Shown: piece after piece, positions 52,119 through 60,684 of the stretch
How positions within the stretch are numbered: the stretch's first letter is position 1
How the letters are laid out: each line of letters opens with the position of its first letter
NCBI RefSeq assembly: GCF_002236115.1
Contig: NZ_NIWT01000002.1
Coordinates: forward strand, 62,001-126,000
Direction of reading: 5' to 3'
DNA from: Pseudomonas jessenii
Lineage (GTDB): Bacteria; Pseudomonadota; Gammaproteobacteria; Pseudomonadales; Pseudomonadaceae
DNA length: 64,000 bases
Translations under genes and position numbers: made by a program
Notes under the pieces: model-generated
Seen by the model: only the letters and a program-made list of their open reading frames with translations
Told to the model about the DNA's origin: nothing
Database searches by the model: none

Positions 52119-52418
52119 TTACGGCAGGACTTGCTTGAACGGCTTCACCAGAACGTTGGCGTAGACGCCTGCGGCGATGTACGGATCAGCGTCGGCCCAG
52201 GCCTGGGCGGCGCTCAGGGAATCGAATTCGGCGACGATCAGGCTGCCGGTGAAACCCGCCGCGCCCGGATCATTGCTGTCGATCGCCGGATGTGGGCCGG
52301 CCAGTACGATGCGACCTTCGCCCTTGAGCACTTGCAGGCGCTCGAGGTGTGCAGGCCGAGCGGCCAGGCGGGCTTCCAGGGAATTGGCGACGTCTGTGGC
52401 AATGATTGCGTAAAGCAT
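52119..52418 (-). CDS. yciI: YciI-family protein
   Basis: The 99-residue protein has the YciI ferredoxin-like fold: [46 protein letters not shown] with the conserved His, and [22 protein letters not shown] with the Asp. The family's enzyme function is unproven for this branch. It starts 1 bp after the yciB stop, so the two are surely one transcript, as in many gamma-proteobacteria. Confidence 0.88.
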   Translation of the reverse strand: MLYAIIATDVANSLEARLAARPAHLERLQVLKGEGRIVLAGPHPAIDSNDPGAAGFTGSLIVAEFDSLSAAQAWADADPYIAAGVYANVLVKPFKQVLP

Positions 52419-52419
52419 G

Positions 52420-53016
52420 TCAGTCCTCGGTTTTTGGCGTTGTGGTGTCGGCATCGTGCAGATGACGGGACAGGTAGATGCCCTGGCCGATCAGGAACAG
52501 CAAAGTCATGCCCAGGCTGCCGAAGACCTTGAAGTCGACCCAGTAGCTCTGGAAGGTGAACGCGACAAACAGGTTGGCGGCACCGCAAAACAGGAAGAAG
52601 GCGATCCAGGCGATGTTCAGGCGCGTCCAGACCGGCTCCGGCAAGCTCAGCGCGTGGCCCATGATGCGTTTGATCAGCAGGCTGTCACCGACGAAGTGGC
52701 TGCCGATGAACGCAAGGGCGAACAGCCAGTTGACCACCGGTGCTTTCCACTTAAGGAACGTCTCGCTGTGGAACGCGAGCGTCAGACTGCCGAAGACCAG
52801 GCAGGCGATCAGGGTCAGCCACTGGCTCTTCTCCAGCTTGCGCTGCTTGATGAACAGTGTGCCGTAGACCACCAGTGAACTGACGATCAGCATCGCGGTG
52901 GCGCTGTAAATACCGCCTACAGTGATCTCATGACCGGCGATGTCGACGACCTGTGGGTCGATTTTGAAGACGATGAAAAACAGCAGTAGCGGGATGAAAT
53001 CGATGAATTGTTTCAC
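52420..53016 (-). CDS. yciB: Inner-membrane spanning protein YciB (septation protein A)
   Basis: The 198-residue protein has five to six membrane helices and family blocks [59 protein letters not shown] and the C-terminal [29 protein letters not shown]. It affects septum formation and envelope synthesis in enterics. GTG 53016 (M-K-Q-F-I-D) is taken as start because it matches the family N-terminus; the frame continues upstream but has no site. It is divergent from the PHP gene. Confidence 0.88.
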   Translation of the reverse strand: MKQFIDFIPLLLFFIVFKIDPQVVDIAGHEITVGGIYSATAMLIVSSLVVYGTLFIKQRKLEKSQWLTLIACLVFGSLTLAFHSETFLKWKAPVVNWLFALAFIGSHFVGDSLLIKRIMGHALSLPEPVWTRLNIAWIAFFLFCGAANLFVAFTFQSYWVDFKVFGSLGMTLLFLIGQGIYLSRHLHDADTTTPKTED

Positions 53017-53103
53017 AGTGGCAGCCAGAAGCAGGATGTGGCGGCATAATAACAAACATATGGGCGCGCGATAGCGCCAGCTGATTTGAGGTTACAAAGC
53101 CCT

Positions 53104-53967
53104 GTGAATGTTGATTTGCACTGCCATAGCACGGCCTCCGATGGCGCCCTGGCGCCTGCGGTTCTGGTGGCGCGGGCGTTCGAGAAAGGCGTGCGAGTCC
53201 TGGCCTTGACCGATCACGACACCCTCGAGGGCCTCGACGAGGCCCGGCACGCGGCTACCGCGCTGGGGATGCAACTGGTCAACGGCGTCGAATTGTCCTG
53301 CACCTGGGGCGGCGCGACCATTCATATCCTGGGCTACGGTTTTGACGTCAACGCCGCTCCGTTGGTCGAGGCCATCGCCAGATTGCATGATGGCCGCTGG
53401 CTACGCTCCGAGGAAATCAGCCGCAAACTGGCGCTCAAAGGCATGCCGGGGGCGCTTGAAGGCGCCCGGGAGATCCAGCAGGAGCTGGGCGACAGCGGTA
53501 ACGCGCCGGCTCGCCCGCATTTCGCCGACTGGATGGTGCGTGAAGGATTCGTCAAGGATCGCGCCGAGGCGTTCCGCAAATGGCTGGGCGCCGGCAAGCT
53601 GGGCGACGTCAAGCAACACTGGCCGACCCTGGAGGAAACCGTCGAAACCCTGCGCGCGGCCAAGGCCTGGGTCAGTCTGGCACACCCATGGCACTATGAA
53701 TTCACGCGCAGCAAGCGACGTCGCCTGATTGCCGACTATATTCAAGCAGGGGGCCACGCCATCGAAGTGGTCAATGGTTACCAGCCTGCCGAGCAAGTGG
53801 GCAGCTTGGCCATTCTGGCCCGCGAGTTCGGTCTGCTGGTCAGTGCCGGCAGTGATTTTCATGGCCCCGGAGGCTGGTCGGAGATCGGTGAATACCGGCC
53901 ACTCCCGGAGGATCTGCCACCGCTATGGTGTCGATTCAAACATGACCCAGTTATTGCCGCCGTCTGA
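53104..53967 (+). CDS. PHP-domain 5'-3' exoribonuclease-like phosphoesterase (YciV)
   Basis: The 287-residue protein has PHP metal motifs in order: VDLHCHSTASDG, LTDHDTLEG, VNGVELSCTW, a PHFADWMVREG insertion, LAHPWHYEFTR and SDFHGPGG. E. coli YciV (RNase AM) trims rRNA 5' ends, and this length fits. Start GTG 53104 gives the normal N-terminus just before the first motif; GAGG stands 12 nt upstream, a bit far. It heads a tight run with yciO, scpA and scpB on the plus strand. Confidence 0.82.
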   Translation: MNVDLHCHSTASDGALAPAVLVARAFEKGVRVLALTDHDTLEGLDEARHAATALGMQLVNGVELSCTWGGATIHILGYGFDVNAAPLVEAIARLHDGRWLRSEEISRKLALKGMPGALEGAREIQQELGDSGNAPARPHFADWMVREGFVKDRAEAFRKWLGAGKLGDVKQHWPTLEETVETLRAAKAWVSLAHPWHYEFTRSKRRRLIADYIQAGGHAIEVVNGYQPAEQVGSLAILAREFGLLVSAGSDFHGPGGWSEIGEYRPLPEDLPPLWCRFKHDPVIAAV

Positions 53968-53980
53968 ACAGGTAGAGAAT

Positions 53981-54610
53981 GTGAGTCAATTTTTCCAGAT
54001 TCATCCGGAAAACCCGCAAGCGCGCCTGATCAAACAGGCAGTCGAGATCATCCGCAAGGGCGGGGTGGTGATTTATCCCACGGACTCTTCCTACGCCATA
54101 GGTTGCCAGATCGGCGACAAGGTAGCCGTGGAGCGCGTTCGGCGTCTGCGGCAGCTGGATGAAAAGCACAACTTCGCGCTGATTTGCAGCGACCTGTCGC
54201 AACTGGGGCTGTTCGCCAAGATCGACACCGGCACTTTCCGCATTCTCAAGGCCCATCTGCCGGGGCCGTATACCTTCATTCTCAATGCCACCCGCGAAGT
54301 GCCGCGGCTGTTGTTGCACCCGAAGAAGCGCACCATCGGACTGCGTGTGCCTAGCCACCCGATTGCCCTGGCGCTGCTGGCTGAACTGGGCGAGCCGTTG
54401 ATGAGCGTAACCCTGATCATGCCAGGCGATGAAGATCCGTTGAGCGATCCCCACGAAATGCGCCAGTTGCTCGAACATCAGGTCGATCTGATCATCGACG
54501 GCGGTTTCGGCGGGATCAAGGCGTCCACCGTGATCAGCCTCGCCGACGGCGAGCCGGAAGTCATTCGCGTTGGTTGCGGCGACCCTGCGCCGTTCATGGT
54601 CGAGGCCTAG
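53981..54610 (+). CDS. yciO: YciO-type Sua5/YrdC-family protein
   Basis: The 209-residue protein has a YrdC domain: GGVVIYPTDSSYAIGCQIGDKVAVERVRRLRQLDEKHNFALICSD in order, HLPGPYTFILNA and TIGLRVPSHPIALALL. YciO is a paralog of TsaC; the E. coli protein has been reported to have weaker or different threonylcarbamoyl-AMP activity. GTG 53981 (M-S-Q-F-F-Q-I-H-P) is chosen because E. coli YciO starts the same way; an ATG 39 bp upstream overlaps the PHP gene. It abuts scpA without a gap. Confidence 0.85.
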   Translation: MSQFFQIHPENPQARLIKQAVEIIRKGGVVIYPTDSSYAIGCQIGDKVAVERVRRLRQLDEKHNFALICSDLSQLGLFAKIDTGTFRILKAHLPGPYTFILNATREVPRLLLHPKKRTIGLRVPSHPIALALLAELGEPLMSVTLIMPGDEDPLSDPHEMRQLLEHQVDLIIDGGFGGIKASTVISLADGEPEVIRVGCGDPAPFMVEA

Positions 54611-55429
54611 ATGTCCGCAGTAGAACCCGTCGACAGTCAGGCCGGAGCCCAGCAGGAACTGCCCTTCGCCATGGTCTATGGCCAGGCGGTCATGGAAATG
54701 CCGCTGGACCTGTACATCCCGCCGGATGCCCTCGAAGTCTTTCTCGAGGCGTTCGAAGGCCCGCTCGACCTGCTGCTGTACCTGATCCGCAAACAGAACA
54801 TCAACATCCTCGACATCCCGGTGGCGGAAATCACTCGCCAGTACATGGGCTACGTCGAATTGATGCAGTCGGTGCGCCTGGAGCTGGCCGCCGAATACCT
54901 GGTGATGGCCGCGATGCTGGCCGAGATCAAGTCGCGGATGCTGTTGCCACGGGCCGAAACCGTCGAAGACGAAGAGGAAGACCCGCGCGCCGAACTGATC
55001 CGCCGCTTGCAGGAGTACGAGCGTTTCAAGGCTGCCGCCGAAGGCATCGATGGCTTGAGCCGCGTCGGCCGTGATGTGGTGGTGCCCAAGCTTGACGCCC
55101 CGGAGGCCCGGGCACGCAAGCTGTTGCCGGATGTGCGCTTGTCAGAGCTGCTGTTGTCCATGGCCGAGGTGTTGCGCCGTGGCGACATGTTCGAAAGCCA
55201 TCAGGTCAGCCGCGAAGCGCTGTCGACCCGCGAACGCATGAGCGATGTGCTGGAGCGCCTCAAGGGCGGCGGTTTCGTACCGTTTGTCGAGCTGTTCACC
55301 GCTGAAGAAGGGCGCCTGGGGGTGGTGGTGACCTTTATGGCGATCCTTGAATTGGTCAAGGAATCCCTGGTCGAGCTGGTGCAGAATGAGCCATTTGCCG
55401 CGATCCACGTGCGAGCCCGAGCCGAGTAA
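54611..55429 (+). CDS. scpA: Segregation and condensation protein A
   Basis: The 272-residue kleisin has the N-terminal FEGPLDLLLYLIRKQNINILDIPVAEITRQY SMC-neck-binding region in sequence, a middle acidic linker (EDEEEDPRAELIRR) and a C-terminal winged helix (TAEEGRLGVVVTFMAILELVKESLVEL). It joins the SMC ATPase and ScpB to compact the chromosome; SMC is not in this window. It starts directly after the yciO stop and is 11 bp before scpB. Confidence 0.92.
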   Translation: MSAVEPVDSQAGAQQELPFAMVYGQAVMEMPLDLYIPPDALEVFLEAFEGPLDLLLYLIRKQNINILDIPVAEITRQYMGYVELMQSVRLELAAEYLVMAAMLAEIKSRMLLPRAETVEDEEEDPRAELIRRLQEYERFKAAAEGIDGLSRVGRDVVVPKLDAPEARARKLLPDVRLSELLLSMAEVLRRGDMFESHQVSREALSTRERMSDVLERLKGGGFVPFVELFTAEEGRLGVVVTFMAILELVKESLVELVQNEPFAAIHVRARAE

Positions 55430-55440
55430 CGAGTCGAAAC

Positions 55441-56412
55441 ATGAACCTGACTGAACCCCGTGATCTGGCACCCTTGCTTGAAGCCTTTCTGTTGGCCTCG
55501 GGAAAGCCGCAATCTTTGGAAAGCCTGTTCGAACTCTTCGAAGAAGGCGAACGCCCGGAACCACCGGTCTTCAAGAAGGCCCTGACGATTCTCGCCAAGT
55601 CCTGCGATGGCCGCGCGTTTGAACTCAAGGAAGTGGCCTCGGGGTATCGCCTGCAAATTCGCGAGAAATTTGCGCCTTGGGTCGGGCGTCTGTGGGAGGA
55701 GCGCCCGCAGCGTTACTCCCGGGCCATGCTGGAAACCATGGCACTGATTGCCTATCGCCAGCCCATCACCCGCGGTGAAATCGAAGACGTGCGGGGCGTG
55801 GCGGTCAACAGCAATATCGTCAAGACCTTGATGGAGCGCGAGTGGATCCGCATCGTTGGCTACCGCGATGTGCCCGGTAAGCCGGCGATGTTCGCCACCA
55901 CCAAGGCGTTCCTCGATCACTTCAACCTGAAGAACCTCGACGACCTGCCACCGCTGGCGGAACTGCGCGAGCTGGAACCGGATCCGGTGCTCGACTTCGA
56001 TGATGCCCCGGTACCGGCAGCCCTGCAGGAACTGGCCGACGCCAGTGCCGAACCGGAAGAGCCCAAGGAAGAAACCAGTTTCCACACGCTGCTGCTGGAG
56101 CTGGACAGCATGGAGGAGGGGATCAAGACCGATTTCGACGATTTGCTGCGTGATGGGGCGTCGCCTGAATTCGATCCGGAACAGTCGGTCATCGAGCCAG
56201 AAGTCGAAGCGGCACAGCCCGAGCCTGAACCGGAAATTGAACCGGAGCAAGAAGACGACATCCTCGGTGTCGCCGAAGCCCGGGAAAAGCTCCTGGCCGC
56301 CGTGGCTGCCCTCGAACAGCCGAAACCCGAGCCCGAACTGTCGGACGAAGAAGCCGAAGCCCAGGCCCTGGCCGAAGCCATCGAGGCCGAACGGCGCCAG
56401 TTCGAGGACTGA
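55441..56412 (+). CDS. scpB: Segregation and condensation protein B with long acidic tail
   Basis: The first 180 residues form the two winged helices of ScpB (LLEAFLLASGKPQSLESLFELF; ALIAYRQPITRGEIEDVRGVAVNSNIVKTLMEREWIR). From about 185 on, the protein is an acidic, Pro/Glu-rich tail of about 140 residues (EPEPEIEPEQEDD, ELSDEEAEAQALAEA) absent from many shorter ScpB proteins. The tail is probably disordered and could bind basic partners. A REP pair lies just after its stop. Confidence 0.9.
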   Translation: MNLTEPRDLAPLLEAFLLASGKPQSLESLFELFEEGERPEPPVFKKALTILAKSCDGRAFELKEVASGYRLQIREKFAPWVGRLWEERPQRYSRAMLETMALIAYRQPITRGEIEDVRGVAVNSNIVKTLMEREWIRIVGYRDVPGKPAMFATTKAFLDHFNLKNLDDLPPLAELRELEPDPVLDFDDAPVPAALQELADASAEPEEPKEETSFHTLLLELDSMEEGIKTDFDDLLRDGASPEFDPEQSVIEPEVEAAQPEPEPEIEPEQEDDILGVAEAREKLLAAVAALEQPKPEPELSDEEAEAQALAEAIEAERRQFED

Positions 56413-56420
56413 CACCGATC

Positions 56421-56521
56421 CTGTAGGAGCGAGCTTGCTCGCGATGGTCGTGAACGATGACGCGCACATCCGGATGCCCGTGGCGCCATTGGGTTTTTCG
56501 CGAGCAAGCTCGCTCCTACAG
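56421..56521. repeat. REP inverted pair (REPIN)
   Basis: CTGTAGGAGCGAGCTTGCTCGCGA and TCGCGAGCAAGCTCGCTCCTACAG flank 53 bp. Here the outer sequence is CTGTAGGAGC instead of CTGTGGGAGC. It separates scpB from rluB. Confidence 0.85.
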
Positions 56522-56700
56522 GGGGTTGTGATCGCCGAATGATCAAGTTGCGTGTCACCGGTCGGCGGAAAAGCAAATAACCTTGCCTTGATCAGCTAGT
56601 CTCTGATGCGCAAACGCCCTCATGCGCGTATGATTCGCGACCCTTCGGCGATCCCTTCGCCCAAGTACCCAGTTTTCAGACCACACCGGGAGGTGCCCAG

Positions 56701-57921
56701 ATGAGTATCAAAGACCAGCAAGACGATCAGCCAATCGGCCCAGCAGGCGAAAAACTGCAGAAAGTCCTCGCCCGTATCGGCGTCGGCTCGCGCCGTGACG
56801 TGGAAGCCTGGATCAGCCACGGTCGCATCAAGGTCAACGGCAAAGACGCCACCCTCGGCCAGCGTGTCGACATGCACGACGCCATCACCATCGATGGCAA
56901 GGTGATCAAGCGCGAAGAGGCTGCCGAGTCGGTCCGCCGCGTGATCATGTACAACAAGCCCGACGGCGAGATCTGCACCCGCGTTGACCCGGAAGGCCGT
57001 CCGACCGTGTTCGACAAGATGCCGCGCCCGAAAGAAGGCCGCTGGATCAACATCGGTCGCCTGGACATCAACACCACCGGTTTGCTGATGTTCACCACCG
57101 ACGGTGAACTGGCCAACCGCCTGATGCACCCTTCCTACGAAATGGACCGTGAATATGCGGTACGTGTGCGTGGTGAAGTCGATGACGAGATGATCGAGCG
57201 TCTGAAGGCTGGTGTTGTCCTTGAAGACGGCCCGGCCAAGTTCACCGACATCAAGCAGGCGCCAGGCGGTGAAGGTTTCAACCACTGGTATCACTGCGTG
57301 GTGATGGAAGGTCGTAACCGCGAAGTTCGTCGCCTGTGGGAATCCCAGGGCCTGGTGGTCAGCCGTCTGAAGCGCGTGCGTTTCGGCCCGGTGTTCCTCA
57401 ACTCCGATCTGCCGATGGGCCGCTGGCGCGAAATGAGCCAGTACGAAGTCGACATCCTGAGTGCCGAGGTCGGCCTGACGCCGGTCGCGATGCCGCAGAT
57501 GAACGCCAAGAGCAAGGACAAGCTTGACCGGATGCAGCGCAAGTCGTCGCGTCCGATGGCCAAGACCGAACGCGTTCGTACCCTGCGTCCAGCCACTGGT
57601 GCAGCCGCCGCACCTGCCGCGCCTCGTGCCAGCCGCGAGCCGCAGATCGAAGGCGAGCGTCCAGGGCGCAAGCCTGCTGCCCGTCAGGACGGCGAACGCG
57701 GTCCACGTACACCACGTCCGGCCAACGGTCGTACCGAGCGTGGCGAAGGTCGTGGTACGCCGGTAGCCGATCGCCCGGCGGACACCAAGCGCCCGGCCAA
57801 GCCTGCGCCGAAGCGTCCGGGGATCAAACTGGTCGACGGTGACACGCCATCGGGCAAGCGCCGTGGCGCACCGGCCGGTTCCGGTCAGCGTCCAGGCTTC
57901 GGTCGTCGCAAGCCGGAGTGA
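56701..57921 (+). CDS. rluB: 23S rRNA pseudouridine2605 synthase with long basic tail
   Basis: The first 250 residues have an S4 domain (GEKLQKVLARIGVGSRRDVEAWISHGRIKVNG in sequence) and a pseudouridine synthase domain with catalytic Asp122 in NIGRLDINTTGLLMFT, plus the MEGRNREVRRLWE motif. This matches RluB. Residues 255-406 form a basic Arg/Pro/Ala/Gly tail, likely disordered and RNA-binding, as seen in other pseudomonads. GGGAGG precedes the ATG. A strong terminator follows 30 bp after the stop. Confidence 0.9.
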   Translation: MSIKDQQDDQPIGPAGEKLQKVLARIGVGSRRDVEAWISHGRIKVNGKDATLGQRVDMHDAITIDGKVIKREEAAESVRRVIMYNKPDGEICTRVDPEGRPTVFDKMPRPKEGRWINIGRLDINTTGLLMFTTDGELANRLMHPSYEMDREYAVRVRGEVDDEMIERLKAGVVLEDGPAKFTDIKQAPGGEGFNHWYHCVVMEGRNREVRRLWESQGLVVSRLKRVRFGPVFLNSDLPMGRWREMSQYEVDILSAEVGLTPVAMPQMNAKSKDKLDRMQRKSSRPMAKTERVRTLRPATGAAAAPAAPRASREPQIEGERPGRKPAARQDGERGPRTPRPANGRTERGEGRGTPVADRPADTKRPAKPAPKRPGIKLVDGDTPSGKRRGAPAGSGQRPGFGRRKPE

Positions 57922-57950
57922 GGCAGCGGTAAGCTGTTAGCGACAATTCA

Positions 57951-57981
57951 AAAACGCCAACCTTCGGGTTGGCGTTTTTTT
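57951..57981 (+). terminator. Intrinsic terminator of rluB
   Basis: AAAACGCCAACC-TTCG-GGTTGGCGTTTT is a perfect 12-bp stem with a UUCG tetraloop and seven T in a row at its end. Confidence 0.95.
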
Positions 57982-58253
57982 CGTCTGGCTTTATGTCCGT
58001 ATTGTTTTTGAGGGCGCCATCGCGCTGAGACCTCCAATATGGAAATCATGGTTTACGCGATGTAAAGAAATCCTGACAAAAACCACGGATTAACCCCGTG
58101 GATTCGCCACTCCCTGGATACCGTAAGAAAACGCTTACGCTTCAGCGTCTTCCTTCCTCCTTCCGACCCTCTGGCCCGCTTGTTTCACCGCTCCATGCAG
58201 GGTGTTATGCGCGCCATGCCTGTCGTGCAGGTGCATAACAAAAAGGAGGCGCA

Positions 58254-58391
58254 ATGAACGCCGCAATCCGTTTTCATCTCTCCGCGAGTGGCGTGTTTGG
58301 CGCCGTCTGCGTCGATGATCCGCAAGGATCTGACCCATTTTTTGCAGCCGCCCGAGCCTCTCGGGGCGGACACAGGCAATCCCGGCCATAG
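58254..58391 (+). CDS. Candidate 45-residue protein upstream of the aroP promoter
   Basis: ATG 58254 follows AAGGAGG by 4 nt, a very strong ribosome-binding site in a region otherwise without genes. The product begins MNAAIRFHLSASGVFGAV and ends Arg-rich (ARASRGGHRQSRP). GTTATGC (58204-58210) and GCATAAC (58233-58239) form an inverted repeat directly before the ribosome-binding site, so translation may be gated. A 20-codon frame (58195-58257) ends in the overlapping ATGA. I do not recognise the protein. Confidence 0.4.
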   Translation: MNAAIRFHLSASGVFGAVCVDDPQGSDPFFAAARASRGGHRQSRP

Positions 58392-58410
58392 ACACGCTTG
58401 TCCAGCGGGT

Positions 58411-58439
58411 CTGGCAGCAGGGGGTTACAGGTGTACAAT
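58411..58439 (+). promoter_or_regulatory. Probable sigma70 promoter of aroP
   Basis: CTGGCA (58411-58416, four of six to TTGACA) and TACAAT (58434-58439, five of six to TATAAT) are separated by exactly 17 bp. The expected start near 58446 gives aroP a leader of about 245 nt. Confidence 0.6.
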
Positions 58440-58447
58440 GCGCCGCG

Positions 58448-58630
58448 TTTTACCTGTGACCTCCTGCGCATCTGCGCAAACCTCAAGGCTATCCGCCTTG
58501 TTCACTCCGTCGCGTCACGAGCGTGTCGGGTTCGATTTCGTCACAGATAAAAACAAACAGGTGACGCATGACCGTTGTAATTACGCTGAACTCCTGGTGC
58601 CTGCGCTGGGGTTTGATCGGTGCCGCTTAA
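58448..58630 (+). promoter_or_regulatory. Structured aroP leader with competing helices
   Basis: TTTTACCTGTGAC (58448-58460) pairs with GTCACAGATAAAA (58540-58552) with one C-A mismatch in 13 positions. Inside that loop GCGTCAC (58512-58518) is exactly complementary to GTGACGC (58561-58567), which overlaps the ribosome-binding site and the base before the ATG of the 20-codon frame at 58568. CAAGG/CCTTG (near 58485-58500) forms a further small hairpin. The arrangement looks like a translation-coupled switch, but no Rho-independent terminator is seen before aroP. Confidence 0.45.
58568..58630 (+). CDS. Candidate 20-residue leader peptide with two Trp
   Basis: ATG 58568 follows AGGTG by 4 nt; the frame stops at TAA 58628, 60 bp before aroP. 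The peptide contains SWCLRWG, with Trp at positions 10 and 14. Two Trp in 20 residues ahead of an aromatic amino acid permease gene is what a ribosome-stalling sensor of Trp would need. Expression is unproven and other short frames exist in the region. Confidence 0.45.
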   Translation: MTVVITLNSWCLRWGLIGAA

Positions 58631-58690
58631 CGCCTTTCTTGAGCAGCAACGTCTACTGAACATCATCAAACCTTGCGTGAGACCCTTTTC

Positions 58691-60112
58691 ATGAGTGGAC
58701 AAAACCCGCAATCAGGCGAGCTGAAACGCGGCCTGAAAAATCGCCACATTCAATTGATCGCCCTCGGTGGCGCGATCGGTACCGGCTTGTTCCTCGGCTC
58801 GGCCGGGGTGCTGAAATCCGCCGGCCCGTCGATGATCCTCGGCTACGCCATCTGCGGCTTCATCGCCTTCATGATCATGCGCCAACTGGGCGAAATGATC
58901 GTCGAAGATCCGGTGGCCGGCTCCTTCAGCCACTTCGCGCACAAGTACTGGGGCGGCTTTGCCGGCTTCCTGTCGGGCTGGAACTGCTGGATTCTGTACA
59001 TTCTGGTGGGTATGTCCGAGCTGACCGCGGTCGGCAAATACATCCACTACTGGGCGCCGGACATCCCGACCTGGGCCTCCGCAGCTGCCTTCTTCGTGCT
59101 GATCAACGCCATCAACCTGGCCAACGTCAAAGTCTTTGGCGAGGCCGAGTTCTGGTTTGCGATCATCAAGGTCGTGGCGATCGTCGGCATGATCGCTCTG
59201 GGCAGCTACCTGCTGGTCAGTGGCAATGGCGGCCCGCAAGCTGCGGTCAGCAACCTGTGGTCCCACGGTGGCTTCTTCCCGAACGGTGTCACGGGTCTGG
59301 TGATGGCCATGGCTTTCATCATGTTTTCCTTCGGTGGCCTGGAAATGCTCGGTTTCACCGCTGCCGAAGCCGACAAGCCAAAAACCGTGATTCCGAAAGC
59401 GATCAACCAGGTGATCTACCGGATCCTGATTTTCTACATCGGTGCATTGGTGATCCTGCTGTCGTTGACGCCGTGGGACAGCTTGCTGACCACCCTGAAC
59501 GCTTCCGGTGATTCCTATAGCGGCAGCCCGTTCGTGCAAGTGTTCTCGATGCTGGGCAGCAATACCGCCGCGCACATCCTCAACTTCGTGGTCCTGACCG
59601 CTGCGCTGTCGGTGTACAACAGCGGCACCTACTGCAACAGCCGCATGCTGCTGGGCATGGCCGAGCAAGGCGATGCGCCAAAGGCATTGGCGAAGATCGA
59701 CAAGCGCGGTGTGCCGGTGCGCTCGATCCTGGCCTCGGCCGCCGTGACTCTGATCGCGGTACTGCTGAACTACCTGATTCCGCACAGCGCGCTGGAACTG
59801 CTGATGTCGCTGGTGGTGGCCACCCTGGTGATCAACTGGGCGATGATCAGCTACTCGCACTTCAAGTTCCGCCAGCACATGAACAAGACAAAACAGACGC
59901 CGCTGTTCAAGGCCTTGTGGTATCCGTACGGCAACTACATCTGCCTGGCGTTCGTGTTGTTCATCCTTGGTGTGATGTTGTTGATTCCGGGGATCCAGAC
60001 ATCGGTGTACGCGATTCCGGTGTGGCTCGTGTTCATGTGGGTCTGCTACGGCATCAAGAACAAGCGCAGTGCGCAACATGCACTGCAGGTTGCCGGCTCT
60101 GCGGCGAAGTAA
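58691..60112 (+). CDS. aroP: Aromatic amino acid permease AroP
   Basis: The 473-residue APC-family protein closely follows E. coli AroP in what I can recall: GELKRGLKNRHIQLIALGGAIGTGLFLGSAG in sequence, RQLGEMIVEDPVAGSFSHFA, TAVGKYIHYWAPDIPTW, FSFGGLEMLGFTAAEAD and VYNSGTYCNSRMLLGMAEQG. Twelve membrane helices are predicted. It imports Phe, Tyr and Trp with protons. ATG 58691 is used (GTGAGA 8 nt upstream) rather than a TTG at 58673. Its place before arfB and phhC equals P. aeruginosa aroP2, and supports coupling to aromatic amino acid breakdown. Confidence 0.88.
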   Translation: MSGQNPQSGELKRGLKNRHIQLIALGGAIGTGLFLGSAGVLKSAGPSMILGYAICGFIAFMIMRQLGEMIVEDPVAGSFSHFAHKYWGGFAGFLSGWNCWILYILVGMSELTAVGKYIHYWAPDIPTWASAAAFFVLINAINLANVKVFGEAEFWFAIIKVVAIVGMIALGSYLLVSGNGGPQAAVSNLWSHGGFFPNGVTGLVMAMAFIMFSFGGLEMLGFTAAEADKPKTVIPKAINQVIYRILIFYIGALVILLSLTPWDSLLTTLNASGDSYSGSPFVQVFSMLGSNTAAHILNFVVLTAALSVYNSGTYCNSRMLLGMAEQGDAPKALAKIDKRGVPVRSILASAAVTLIAVLLNYLIPHSALELLMSLVVATLVINWAMISYSHFKFRQHMNKTKQTPLFKALWYPYGNYICLAFVLFILGVMLLIPGIQTSVYAIPVWLVFMWVCYGIKNKRSAQHALQVAGSAAK

Positions 60113-60126
60113 ACGCAGAACGCAGA

Positions 60127-60163
60127 AACAACGAACCCGGCCATGTGCCGGGTTTGTTGTTTT
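60127..60163 (+). terminator. Intrinsic terminator of aroP
   Basis: A 15-bp stem (AACAACGAACCCGGC / GCCGGGTTTGTTGTT, one G-U pair) closes CATGT and ends in TTTT, 14 bp after the stop. Confidence 0.9.
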
Positions 60164-60186
60164 CGGGGTTCACATAAATCCCTTTC

Positions 60187-60208
60187 TGGGAGCGGGCTTG
60201 CTCCCACA
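60187..60208. repeat. Single REP sequence
   Basis: TGGGAGCGGGCTTGCTCCCACA is a shortened REP palindrome between aroP and arfB. Confidence 0.65.
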
Positions 60209-60270
60209 AGGTCCGGATTCCTCCCATCTATTCGCGGTATCCTGCACGTTCTGAATACGGACGCTTTTCC

Positions 60271-60684
60271 ATGCTGGTGATTTCCAACAACGTGCAGCTG
60301 CCGGATGCCGAGATCGAGTTGACGGCCATTCGCGCCCAGGGCGCGGGTGGGCAGAACGTCAACAAGGTTTCCAGCGCCGTGCACCTGCGCTTCGACATTC
60401 CGGCGTCGTCCTTGCCCGAGTTCTACAAGGAGCGGCTGCTGGCGCTGCGCGACAGTCGCATCACCAGCGACGGTGTGTTGATCATCAAGGCCCAGCAGTA
60501 CCGGACGCAGGAGCAGAACCGCGCCGATGCGCTGTTGCGGCTGACCGAGTTGATCCTCAGTGCCACCAAGGTCGAGAAAAAGCGCCGTCCGACCAAGCCG
60601 ACCCTCGGCTCGAAGACCCGTCGCCTCGAATCCAAGAGCAAGCGCGGCAACATCAAGGCCGGGCGCGGCAAGGTCGACTTCTAA
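60271..60684 (+). CDS. arfB: Alternative ribosome-rescue factor ArfB (YaeJ)
   Basis: The 137-residue protein has the release-factor catalytic loop [13 protein letters not shown] (GGQ at 26-28) and a basic C-terminal tail ([17 protein letters not shown] ... [11 protein letters not shown]) that enters the empty mRNA channel of stalled ribosomes. It hydrolyses peptidyl-tRNA on non-stop complexes. Length and tail match ArfB. The stop overlaps the facing MFS gene by 4 bp. Confidence 0.92.
   Translation: MLVISNNVQLPDAEIELTAIRAQGAGGQNVNKVSSAVHLRFDIPASSLPEFYKERLLALRDSRITSDGVLIIKAQQYRTQEQNRADALLRLTELILSATKVEKKRRPTKPTLGSKTRRLESKSKRGNIKAGRGKVDF

Noticed and set aside
53729..53980. Upstream extension of YciO by up to 84 codons
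   Set aside because: It overlaps the PHP gene in another frame. GTG 53981 gives the family N-terminus shared with E. coli YciO.
58288..58659. 123-codon frame over the aroP leader
   Set aside because: It crosses the promoter and both helices, has no ribosome-binding site and its composition is unlike protein. The shorter frames at 58254 and 58568 have better start signals.
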